DNA of 64,000 nucleotides from Palsa-295 sp963781105 (GTDB lineage Bacteria > Acidobacteriota > Terriglobia > Acidiferrales > UBA7541). How positions within the stretch are numbered: position 1 is the stretch's first letter; each line of letters opens with the position of its first letter. Under the pieces are notes generated by a model. That model worked only from the letters and a program-made list of their open reading frames with translations, did not search any database and had not been told where the DNA came from. This document shows positions 45,926 to 53,684 of this stretch, in pieces. The position numbers and the translations under genes were made by a program. The DNA is taken from NCBI GenBank assembly GCA_963781105.1, contig CAWAED010000003.1, positions 1 through 64,000 of the forward strand, read 5' to 3'.

Positions 45926-46831
45926 TCAATTCGGCTTCGCCGCTTCCGCCGTATGCGTGTACTTCTCCCGCAGCTCTTCCGTCATCGCACAAGCCACCGC
46001 CAGCGATTTCGTATCAATCCCCGCCGAAACGCCCCGCGATGCCAGCGTCGTCAGCACCGCCTCCGTAGGAATATTCCCCACAAGCTCATCGCCCGCAAAA
46101 GGGCACCCGCCCATTCCGGTAAGCGCCCCATCAAACCGTCGGCAGCCCGCCTCGTACGCCGCAAGAATTTTCTCCGCCGCGCGCTCCGGACGGCTATGCA
46201 AATGCACTCCCACATCCACTCCCGCGACGCACCCTTTCACTGCCTGATAAAGTTGCGCCACTTCCTCCGGAGACGCCGTCCCCACCGTATCCGCAAGCGA
46301 AACCGTCCGCACGCCCAAATCCTTCAGCCACACCAGCGTCTCTTCCACCAGTTCCGGTCCCCACGGCTCGTCATAAGGATTCCCAAACGCCATCGAAATA
46401 TACACGACCAATTTTTCCCCCGCCGCTTTCGTGTCCCGCTGCGATTTTTCCACCAGCTCCCGCGATTCCGCGCGAGACATATTCGCATTCGCGCGCCGGA
46501 AGTAAGCCGAAATCGAATAGGGATAACCGATGGTGGTCACGCCGGGAGTCGCAAGCGCTCGCTCAAGCCCTTGCGCGTTCACCACAATCCCGATAATTTC
46601 CGGCGCCTCCCCCGCAGGCGTTTTCACCGCACTCAACCCCGCCATCACCGCTTCGCTGTCCGCCATTTGCGGCACATGCTTCGGCGAAACGAAACTGACC
46701 GCATCAATATGCTGAAATCCCAGCGAAATCAGCCGGCTCAGATACCTCACTTTCTCGTCGGTCGGAATCACCTGGCGCAATCCCTGCCACGCGTCCCGCG
46801 GACACTCCACTATGGTCACCGCATCGCTCAT
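45926..46831 (-). CDS. HMG-CoA lyase-like protein
   Basis: A 301-residue TIM-barrel protein of the DRE-TIM metallolyase family. Arg-Asp at PRDAWQGL, QHIDAVSFVSPKHVPQMAD, VSLADTVGTASPEEV, metal His pair in VGVHLHSRPE and the Cys loop GGCPFAGDELVGNIPTE are present, so all metal ligands and the catalytic Cys remain. The usual Asp-Gly-Leu-Gln and His-Asp-Thr parts are changed. HMG-CoA lyases split HMG-CoA to acetoacetate and acetyl-CoA at the end of leucine breakdown. Neighbours are a carboxyltransferase and an enoyl-CoA hydratase. It begins 4 bases after the small membrane gene. Confidence 0.85.
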   Translation of the reverse strand: MSDAVTIVECPRDAWQGLRQVIPTDEKVRYLSRLISLGFQHIDAVSFVSPKHVPQMADSEAVMAGLSAVKTPAGEAPEIIGIVVNAQGLERALATPGVTTIGYPYSISAYFRRANANMSRAESRELVEKSQRDTKAAGEKLVVYISMAFGNPYDEPWGPELVEETLVWLKDLGVRTVSLADTVGTASPEEVAQLYQAVKGCVAGVDVGVHLHSRPERAAEKILAAYEAGCRRFDGALTGMGGCPFAGDELVGNIPTEAVLTTLASRGVSAGIDTKSLAVACAMTEELREKYTHTAEAAKPN

Positions 46832-46835
46832 AATT

Positions 46836-47156
46836 TTAGAACCACGGACTCCTGTAGATATGGATTGCGTACCACTGCAAAAATATCGCTCCCAGCACCG
46901 AAGCCGTCATCAATCCTAGCGCGATCCGCGAAATCTTTCCCTCGCTCGCTTTCATCACGATCAGCGCCGCTGCCACCACGATACCGATGCTCCCGACGTA
47001 CTGCGACACCTGAAACATGAACCACAGCGCCGAGCTGTGCTCCCCTCCACTATTCTCAATCGCCGACGAGGCGAACACCGCAAACAGCGACGGCAAACAC
47101 AACAGCGCCGTTGCGCCGAGCAATCCAAAGCCGCCCTTCCTTGGACTATTCGTCAT
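46836..47156 (-). CDS. Small three-helix membrane protein, unknown
   Basis: A 106-residue hydrophobic protein with three likely membrane helices: about residues 10-30, 44-66 and 77-97. No family is recognised. It lies between a carboxyltransferase gene and an HMG-CoA lyase-like gene on the same strand, 4 bases before the latter, so it is likely cotranscribed. Confidence 0.65.
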   Translation of the reverse strand: MTNSPRKGGFGLLGATALLCLPSLFAVFASSAIENSGGEHSSALWFMFQVSQYVGSIGIVVAAALIVMKASEGKISRIALGLMTASVLGAIFLQWYAIHIYRSPWF

Positions 47157-47262
47157 GGTAGTGCTTCAACAGCAGTTCACAGTCAACAGTCCAGAGTTAA
47201 AGGCTAATCGTAGAAGTTCAGGCTCTCGCCTTCAGCTCTTCACTCTTCGTATCAAACTCTCT

Positions 47263-48939
47263 TCACGTCTGCAGAACGCCCGTCTTGAACTCGGCAACCC
47301 TAGGGTTTAGCCCTGCCGCATCAAGCGCTTCAATCAACGCTTCTCGCGTGTGCGCCGGATCAATAATCGCATCCACCCAAAGCCGCGCCGCCGCATATCG
47401 CGGATCGGTCTGATGCTCATAAGTCTTCCGAATGGATTCATGCAATTCCTTCTTGTCCGCTTCGCTCAGCTTCTTTCCCTCGCGCTCCAGCTGCTTGATT
47501 TTGATTTCCACCAACGTCCCCGCCGCCGCATCGCCGCTCATCACCGCATAACGCGCCGTCGGCCACGCAAACACAAAACGCGGGTCGTAAGCCTTGCCGC
47601 ACATTGCATAGTGTCCCGCACCAAAACTCCCGCCGCAAATCACCGCAATCTTCGGCACGACGCTATTCGCCACTGCATTCACCATCTTCGCGCCCGCGCG
47701 GATAATCCCACTCCATTCCGCTTCCTTGCCCACCATAAACCCGTTCACGTCGTGCAGAAAAACCAGCGGAACCAGGTTCTGGTTACAATCGAGAATAAAC
47801 CGCGCCGCCTTGTCCGCGGCCTCTGTATAAATCACTCCGCCAAATTCAATCCGTCGCTCGCCCGTTCCGGGAGCCAGCGTATTCACATTTTTCTTCTGGT
47901 TCGCGACGATCCCCACGGCCCAGCCGCCAATTCGCGCGTAGCCGCACAAAACCGTCTGCCCGTATTCCGCGCGATATTCCTCGAACTGGCTCCCATCCAC
48001 GATCCGCGCGATGATCTCGTGCATATCGTACTGCTTCCCCGGACTTGCGGAAAAAATTCCGTAAATATCGTCTTCCGGGTACGCTGGCGCCACCGGCGCC
48101 TTGTGGTCGAAAGGCGCCGCCACCCCGTGCCCCATCTTATCCACCAGCGCGCGCAATCTCTTGATGCACGCCGCATCATCCACTTCGCGAAAATCCACCG
48201 TCCCGCTGATCTGCGCGTGCATTTGCGCTCCGCCCAACTCCTCCGCTGAAGTCTTTTGCCCGATTGCGGCTTGGACCAGCGCCGGCCCAGCCAAAAACAG
48301 CCCGCTGCCTTCGGTCATCAAAATCTTGTCGCACATGACTGGCAAGTACGCGCCACCCGCGACGCACATCCCCATGATCGCTGCGATCTGCGGAATGCCC
48401 ATCGCGCTCATCACCGCATTGTTGCGGAAGACGCGCCCGAAATCGTCTGTATCCGGGAACACGTCCTCCTGCAGTGGCAAAAATATGCCGGCCGAATCCA
48501 CTAGGTAAATCGTCGGTATATGGTTCTCGATCGCGATATTCTGAGCGCGAATCACTTTCTTCGCGGTCATCGGAAAAAATGCGCCCGCCTTCACGGTAGC
48601 GTCGTTCGCGATGATCATCACCTGTCGCCCCGAAACGCGCGCTAGGCCCGTGATCGTCCCCGCCGCCGGCGCCCCGCCCCACTCCTCGTACATTTCGTAC
48701 GCGGCGTAAAGTCCCAGTTCGAAAAATTCCGTCTTGGGATCAATCAGCTTACCGATGCGCTCGCGCGCCGTCATCCGACCCCTCTTGTGCTGAGCTTCGA
48801 TCGCTTTCGCGCCGCCTCCCTGGCTAATCTGCTGCTCTTCGTTCTTGATTTCCGTCAGGCGATCCACCATCTGCCGGGCATTTTTCGCGAATTCCGCGGA
48901 CTTCGCGTCCACCCGCGTTTCGATTTTCGTTCCGCTCAC
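47263..48939 (-). CDS. Acyl-CoA carboxylase carboxyltransferase (beta) subunit, MCC-like
   Basis: A 558-residue carboxyltransferase with two crotonase-like halves. Motifs: GRMTARERIGKLIDPKTEFFELG, NDATVKAGAFFPMTAKKVIRAQNIA, IYLVDSAGIFLPLQEDVFPD, MCVAGGAYLPVMCD, SGLFLAGPALVQAAIGQ, and in the second half FLHDVNGFMVGKEAEWSG and ICGGSFGAGHYAMCGKAYDPRFVFAWP. The pattern fits methylcrotonyl-CoA carboxylase beta better than propionyl-CoA carboxylase. GTG 48939 is set by GAGGAGA seven bases upstream. The biotin carboxylase subunit is not in the window. Confidence 0.9.
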   Translation of the reverse strand: MSGTKIETRVDAKSAEFAKNARQMVDRLTEIKNEEQQISQGGGAKAIEAQHKRGRMTARERIGKLIDPKTEFFELGLYAAYEMYEEWGGAPAAGTITGLARVSGRQVMIIANDATVKAGAFFPMTAKKVIRAQNIAIENHIPTIYLVDSAGIFLPLQEDVFPDTDDFGRVFRNNAVMSAMGIPQIAAIMGMCVAGGAYLPVMCDKILMTEGSGLFLAGPALVQAAIGQKTSAEELGGAQMHAQISGTVDFREVDDAACIKRLRALVDKMGHGVAAPFDHKAPVAPAYPEDDIYGIFSASPGKQYDMHEIIARIVDGSQFEEYRAEYGQTVLCGYARIGGWAVGIVANQKKNVNTLAPGTGERRIEFGGVIYTEAADKAARFILDCNQNLVPLVFLHDVNGFMVGKEAEWSGIIRAGAKMVNAVANSVVPKIAVICGGSFGAGHYAMCGKAYDPRFVFAWPTARYAVMSGDAAAGTLVEIKIKQLEREGKKLSEADKKELHESIRKTYEHQTDPRYAAARLWVDAIIDPAHTREALIEALDAAGLNPRVAEFKTGVLQT

Positions 48940-49034
48940 CCAGCAATCTCCTCGCACGAAATCGTTTGCCTGCCGGTAGAATCAGCATGCTCAACAGCGC
49001 TATAACCGAAGGATTCTATCATCGCCGCTTTGTT

Positions 49035-49062
49035 TTGACTTGTGCACCCCGTACGATAGAAT
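49035..49062 (+). promoter_or_regulatory. Sigma-70-type promoter for the GNAT gene
   Basis: TTGACT (49035-49040) and TAGAAT (49057-49062) are spaced by 16 bases, close to the -35/-10 consensus. The expected start near 49069 gives a leader of about 220 bases before the GNAT ATG at 49292, containing a small ORF with a good ribosome site. Confidence 0.55.
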
Positions 49063-49120
49063 GAAGCCCGGCCGCGGTGTCAACTTACCGCCGCAGCTGA
49101 ATTCTCCTCTGGAGGCGCCT

Positions 49121-49174
49121 ATGCGCTGCTGTTCCCACGCGAAGGATAGGTCTGCCTCCGGTTCGCCGCAATAA
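49121..49174 (+). CDS. Possible 17-residue leader peptide with Cys-Cys
   Basis: GGAGG five bases before ATG 49121 precedes the short frame MRCCSHAKDRSASGSPQ. It lies inside the GNAT leader, downstream of the predicted promoter. Adjacent cysteine codons near the start and a strong ribosome site resemble leader peptides that sense charged-tRNA supply. An in-frame ATG at 49061 overlaps the -10 box and could not be translated from that promoter. The level of certainty is low. Confidence 0.35.
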   Translation: MRCCSHAKDRSASGSPQ

Positions 49175-49291
49175 ACCAGGCGTTCCGGCACGTCCAATCC
49201 GTTCGTAACGATCCTTGCGGGCGCATTTTCGCAGTGGCCGTAGTCCGCGGCCGCCGAACCGCGTGCAACAGCATGCAGAGGAGATCCAGCA

Positions 49292-50113
49292 ATGCAATTC
49301 ATTGACGTTGATTTGGCGCGCCGCGTCGAAATGGCGGAAGCCAACGCAGGTCGCGAGTGCGCTGAAGCTTTTCACCGTCTCCATCCGGAATTTACAGTAG
49401 CGGTTCAGGAAATTGCCGGTGGCACCGCGGTTTTTGCCGGCACTGACTCTCCAGTCACGCAAGCAATCGGCGTAGGGCTCAACGGCCCCGTCGTCGATGA
49501 AGCACTGGACGCTCTCGGTGAATTCTTCAGATCGCGCAACGCGCCCGCGGCACTAGAACTTTGCCCGCTCATCGAAATGAGCTTCTACGAACGCCTGGCC
49601 GCGCGCGGATACAAACTTCTCGAAGTCTCCGACGTCTTGCTCCTCGATGATATCGCGCAAGCGCTCGTAGCAGCGCCGCCTGCCGCGCTGCCCGGCGTCA
49701 CCATTCGCGCCGCCACTCGCGACGAATCGAAGCTTTGGACACAAACCGTCGCCCAAGGTTTCGCCGAGCATTTCCCGGTCACCCAGGCAATCCTCGACGT
49801 GATGGAAGGCTTCTGCCACCGCAGCGGCCCGTGCAGCTTCCTTCTCGCGTTCGTGGACGGCGAACCGGCAGGCGGCGGCGTTGTCTCTGCGCACCAGGGA
49901 GTCGCCGGACTTTTCGGCGCCAGCACGCTTCCGGCATTTCGCCGCCGCGGCGTGCAATCCGCGCTGCTAAGCGCGCGTCTCGCTTGGGCGCGTGAACAAG
50001 GCTGCGACTTAGCCGTCAGCATCGCGCAACCCGGCAGCATTTCGCATCGCAATATCGAACGCTTCGGCTTCCGCGTCGCCTATACCCGCACAAAACTGGT
50101 GCTGCCGTTGTAG
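49292..50113 (+). CDS. GNAT-family N-acetyltransferase
   Basis: A 273-residue protein. The C-terminal ~150 residues form a GNAT domain: VTIRAATRDE at the start, FLLAFVDGEPAGGGVVSAHQGVAGLFGASTLPAFRRRGVQSALL (the Arg-Arg-x-Gly acetyl-CoA loop) and an end strand FGFRVAYTRTKLVL. The first ~120 residues resemble a degenerate extra domain, as in two-domain GNATs. AGAGGAGA sets the start. Substrate unknown. It stands alone on the plus strand between catabolic genes on the other strand. Confidence 0.88.
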   Translation: MQFIDVDLARRVEMAEANAGRECAEAFHRLHPEFTVAVQEIAGGTAVFAGTDSPVTQAIGVGLNGPVVDEALDALGEFFRSRNAPAALELCPLIEMSFYERLAARGYKLLEVSDVLLLDDIAQALVAAPPAALPGVTIRAATRDESKLWTQTVAQGFAEHFPVTQAILDVMEGFCHRSGPCSFLLAFVDGEPAGGGVVSAHQGVAGLFGASTLPAFRRRGVQSALLSARLAWAREQGCDLAVSIAQPGSISHRNIERFGFRVAYTRTKLVLPL

Positions 50114-50167
50114 CGAAGTTTCGGACGTGGTTGCCACGGTCGCAACAGGTGAGAGCTCGCCGCCGCG

Positions 50168-50581
50168 TTACGCTCCGTGTGGAGCAGTGGTGACGCGCTG
50201 GCGGATGAAATCAACGATCGATTGCGTGGTAGTCCCAGGTAGGAAAACTTCCGCGATCCCGCCCTTTTTCAGCGCCGGGATATCCGCTTCCGGAATGATG
50301 CCGCCGATCAACACCGTCACGTCGTTCATCCCTTTCCCGCGCAGCAATTCCATCAAACGCGGGCAAAGAGTATTGTGCGCGCCGGAAAGAATCGAAAGCC
50401 CGATCACGTCCACGTCCTCCTGCGCCGCCGCGGAAGCGATCATTTCCGGGGTCTGCCGCAACCCGGTATAAATCACTTCCATCCCCGCATCACGCAAAGC
50501 CCGTGCGATAATTTTCGCGCCGCGGTCGTGCCCGTCCAGTCCAGGTTTCGCAATCAAAACTCGTATCTTCTTTTCGGCCAT
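50168..50581 (-). CDS. Methylmalonyl-CoA mutase small (B12-binding) subunit
   Basis: A 137-residue cobalamin-binding Rossmann protein. The B12 signature Asp-x-His-x-x-Gly is in AKPGLDGHDRGAKIIARAL; SILSGAHNTL and VLIGGIIPEADIPALKKGG are the other conserved parts. ATG 50581 gives a start that matches the family (MAEKKIRVLIAKPG). It complements the large subunit encoded at 51687 on the same strand, with an alpha/beta-hydrolase between. Together they isomerise methylmalonyl-CoA and succinyl-CoA. Confidence 0.93.
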   Translation of the reverse strand: MAEKKIRVLIAKPGLDGHDRGAKIIARALRDAGMEVIYTGLRQTPEMIASAAAQEDVDVIGLSILSGAHNTLCPRLMELLRGKGMNDVTVLIGGIIPEADIPALKKGGIAEVFLPGTTTQSIVDFIRQRVTTAPHGA

Positions 50582-50648
50582 ATGCTCGCAAGAATACTCA
50601 AATCGCCCCCAAAACGATAGCGACACTCGTTCCCGCGGCGCGAAAACG

Positions 50649-51644
50649 CTATTTCAATTCCAGCAGCAAATCTTCCACCAGCGCGTTGAACTTGTCCGCA
50701 TCATCCACAAACAGCGCGTGCCCGTCGCCTTCAAACACTTCCAGCTGCGAGCCCTTGATTTGCGGCTGCATATCCGCAATCGTCTTCATGTAAGGGCTCT
50801 TCGCCGCGCAAATCACAGTCGGCTTGTCAATCTTCGGCAATACCGACCGGTAGTCCGACACAAAATATCCAACCAAGAGCGCAACGGCGGTATTCGTCGG
50901 GACGCGCAACGACGCCTGAATCAGTTTCTGCAAGTAATCTTCCGGCTGCGGCTTATGGAAATTCAGCGTCCGAATGAATCCGTCCACCGATTTTTGCCGG
51001 TCCTCCAATATTCCTTTCAACAATCCGAAATCCTGATCCGCATCGCTCGGCCCGCGCCCGCCGGCGTCGTTATCCACCAGCACCAACCCCGCAAAATCTC
51101 GGGTCCCGAACTGATCCACGTAAGCCAACGTTTCCACAACAGCCATGGACCACGACACGATCAACACCGGCGCCAGATGCAACTGATCCACCACCGCCTT
51201 GATGTCCCGCGCCCGTGCCGCCGGATACAACCCGTCGCTCGTCTGCGACGATTCTCCCTGCGAACGCGGGTCCATCGCCACCACGCGATAGTCCCGCGAA
51301 AAATAATCGATCTGCTTCTGCCAGATCCACCCCGGCATCGTCCAACCCGGCACAAACAAAATCGAAGGGTACTTGTGCTCCAACGAAACGCCAATATCGC
51401 CCTTCTCAATCACCGCCGTAGACGGCATCGGGTTCCCAATCTGCCCCGCAGGAGTAATATCCGCGCGCCCCGCCTCAATATAATGAATCCGCACTCCATC
51501 CGAAGTAGTGACAAACCCGCTCTTAACGCCAGGCTTTTTATCCTTCGCGTGCGCAGCGCCGCAAATCGTCAAACCGCACACCAACGCGCAGAAGGCGATG
51601 CCAACTCGTCTCAACAAAGTCTGCCTCCCGGTCGTTCTTGTCAT
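50649..51644 (-). CDS. Exported alpha/beta-hydrolase
   Basis: A 331-residue protein with a signal peptide (about residues 1-33, ending AAHA). The alpha/beta-hydrolase core has ILFVPGWTMPGWIWQKQIDYFSRDYRVVAMDPRSQGES and a nucleophile elbow VSWSMAVVE, where the first Gly of Gly-x-Ser-x-Gly is Ser. His is in FEGDGHALFVDD. Substrate unknown. It lies between the two mutase subunit genes, an unusual insertion. Confidence 0.85.
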   Translation of the reverse strand: MTRTTGRQTLLRRVGIAFCALVCGLTICGAAHAKDKKPGVKSGFVTTSDGVRIHYIEAGRADITPAGQIGNPMPSTAVIEKGDIGVSLEHKYPSILFVPGWTMPGWIWQKQIDYFSRDYRVVAMDPRSQGESSQTSDGLYPAARARDIKAVVDQLHLAPVLIVSWSMAVVETLAYVDQFGTRDFAGLVLVDNDAGGRGPSDADQDFGLLKGILEDRQKSVDGFIRTLNFHKPQPEDYLQKLIQASLRVPTNTAVALLVGYFVSDYRSVLPKIDKPTVICAAKSPYMKTIADMQPQIKGSQLEVFEGDGHALFVDDADKFNALVEDLLLELK

Positions 51645-51686
51645 GTAAGAAGTTTTTGTGTGATGGTTAGAAGATGAAAGGCTGTG

Positions 51687-53414
51687 CTATGTAATCGCCA
51701 CTTCCTCATAAATCCCAAAAACATCCCGCAGCGCATCGCAAATTTCACCCAAAGTCGCATACGCCTTCACCGCATCATAAATATGCGGCATCAAATTCGC
51801 GTCGCCCGCAGCCGCCTTACGCAAAGCATCCAACCGCCGCTCCACTTCCTGGCCCGAGCGTTCGGCCCGCAACTTCCGCAAACGCACCGCCTGCCGTTCC
51901 GCCACCGTCTCATCAATCTGCAAAATGTCGATGCCTTTTTCCTCGGCCACGTAATCATTCACGCCGACAATAATCTTTTCCTTGCGGTCCACCGCCATCT
52001 GATACTTGTAAGCCGCCTCCGCGATCTCTCGCTGCGGGTAAGCCCGTTCGATCGCCGCCACCATCCCGCCCAGCACATCAATCTTCTCGATGTAATCCCA
52101 CGCACCGCGCTCCACCTCGTTCGTCAACGCCTCAACGAAATACGATCCACCCAGCGGATCCGCCGTATTCGTCACGCCGCTCTCATGCGCGATGATCTGC
52201 TGCGTGCGCAAAGCCAAAGTAGCCGCAAATTCCGTAGGCAGCGCCCAAGCCTCGTCCAAAGAATTCGTATGCAACGACTGCGTCCCGCCCATCACCGCGG
52301 CGAGCGCCTGCAAAGCCGTTCGCACCACGTTGTTGTAAGGCTGCTGCGCCGTCAAAGAACATCCCGCCGTCTGCGTATGGAAACGCAAGGCCCACGAGCG
52401 TGGATTCTTCGCGCCAAACCGCTCCGTCATCGTCTTATGCCAAATGCGCCGCGCCGCGCGATATTTCGCGATTTCCTCGAAGAAATCATTGTGCGCGTTG
52501 AAGAAAAACGAAAGCCGCGGCGCAAAATCATCCACATCCATTCCGCGCCGCACACCCCATTCGACGTACTCGATTCCGTCGCGCAGAGTAAACGCCAATT
52601 CCTGAATCGCCGTGGACCCCGCTTCGCGGATGTGATACCCGCTGATCGAAATCGGATTGAACTTCGGCGTGTTCTTCGCGCCAAATTCGAGAGTATCCAC
52701 CACCAGCCGCATCGAAGGCTCCGGCGGATAGATGTATTCCTTCTGCGCGATGTATTCCTTCAAAATGTCGTTTTGCAGCGTGCCGGATATTTTCTTCCAG
52801 TCGGCTCCCTGCTTTTCCGCCACGGCCAAATACATCGCCCAAATCACGGCGGCCGGCGAATTGATCGTCATCGAAGTGGTCACATCCGCCAGCGGAATCT
52901 TATCAAACAGCACTTCCATATCCGCCAGCGAACTGATCGCCACTCCGCACTTCCCAACTTCGCCTTCGGAAAGCGCGTGATCCGCGTCGTAGCCCATCAA
53001 TGTCGGCAAATCAAACGCCACCGAAAGCCCCGTCTGCCCCTGGGAAAGCAGATATCGAAATCGCGCGTTCGTGTCCTCCGCGGTCCCGAATCCCGCAAAT
53101 TGCCGCATCGTCCACAATTTCCCGCGATACATCGTGGAATGAATCCCGCGCGTGTAAGGAGGCGTTCCCGGATAACCCAAATCCGTTTCCGGATTCCAAT
53201 CCGGCAAATCCGCGGGCGTGTACAGCCGCCGGATCGGATAACTCGAAACGGTAGTGAAGTCAGCGTCTCTTTCAGGCGATTTCTGCAAGGTGGGCCGCAA
53301 AGTCTTCTCTTCCCATGCCTTCTCGCCAGCCGAAACGTGCCGCTCCGGCTCGAGCGTCGCGGTACTCTGAGACCGACTAACCTTGTCAGTCTTATCTGTG
53401 GTTTTCTCAGACAT
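51687..53414 (-). CDS. Methylmalonyl-CoA mutase large subunit
   Basis: A 575-residue TIM-barrel catalytic subunit without its own B12 domain. Conserved elements: LYTPADLPDWNPETDLGYPGTPPYTRGIHSTMYRGKLWTMRQFAGFGTAEDTN, GLSVAFDLPTLMGYDADH, SISGYHIREAGSTAIQELAFTL, FHTQTAGCSLTAQQPYNNVVRTALQALAAVMGGTQSLHTN and EVERGAWDYIEKIDVLGGM. ATG 53414 is set by AAGGAG. The B12-binding subunit is separate at 50168, the split form seen in many archaea and acidobacteria. Confidence 0.95.
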   Translation of the reverse strand: MSEKTTDKTDKVSRSQSTATLEPERHVSAGEKAWEEKTLRPTLQKSPERDADFTTVSSYPIRRLYTPADLPDWNPETDLGYPGTPPYTRGIHSTMYRGKLWTMRQFAGFGTAEDTNARFRYLLSQGQTGLSVAFDLPTLMGYDADHALSEGEVGKCGVAISSLADMEVLFDKIPLADVTTSMTINSPAAVIWAMYLAVAEKQGADWKKISGTLQNDILKEYIAQKEYIYPPEPSMRLVVDTLEFGAKNTPKFNPISISGYHIREAGSTAIQELAFTLRDGIEYVEWGVRRGMDVDDFAPRLSFFFNAHNDFFEEIAKYRAARRIWHKTMTERFGAKNPRSWALRFHTQTAGCSLTAQQPYNNVVRTALQALAAVMGGTQSLHTNSLDEAWALPTEFAATLALRTQQIIAHESGVTNTADPLGGSYFVEALTNEVERGAWDYIEKIDVLGGMVAAIERAYPQREIAEAAYKYQMAVDRKEKIIVGVNDYVAEEKGIDILQIDETVAERQAVRLRKLRAERSGQEVERRLDALRKAAAGDANLMPHIYDAVKAYATLGEICDALRDVFGIYEEVAIT

Positions 53415-53573
53415 GGTGGGCTCCTTACAAACACACGCAAGCGCCAGCCAGACACACAATAGCGCTATCAACTCATTCTAGGGCAACGAAACGGTACCAG
53501 CAACAAGCAGAACGCAGCAGCATCCAACGCGCAACTTGGCAAACTCGCAACGAAGGCGAACACAATATGGAGG

Positions 53574-53591
53574 GCGGCGGCGCGCCGCCGC
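53574..53591. repeat. 18-bp perfect GC palindrome
   Basis: GCGGCGGCGCGCCGCCGC reads the same on both strands, in the 270-base gap between the mutase and TolC-like genes. No T run follows on either strand, so a plain terminator is unlikely. It resembles intergenic palindromes elsewhere in the window but has a different sequence. Confidence 0.5.
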
Positions 53592-53684
53592 TTTGCGAAC
53601 CAAAAGCCTCCGACGAATCAAAGAACGGACGCGACCACCGCCGCCGAAGCAAATCGCACCCGCGGCAATCCACGCGCTTAAATT

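Noticed and set aside
45953..47020. 355-codon plus-strand open frame
   Set aside because: It runs opposite the HMG-CoA lyase-like and small membrane genes and is dominated by Arg, His and Pro; a shadow.
51684..53462. 592-codon open frame on the plus strand
   Set aside because: It lies opposite the methylmalonyl-CoA mutase gene, is rich in Arg/His/Pro, and shows no domain; it is an antisense shadow of a GC-rich gene.
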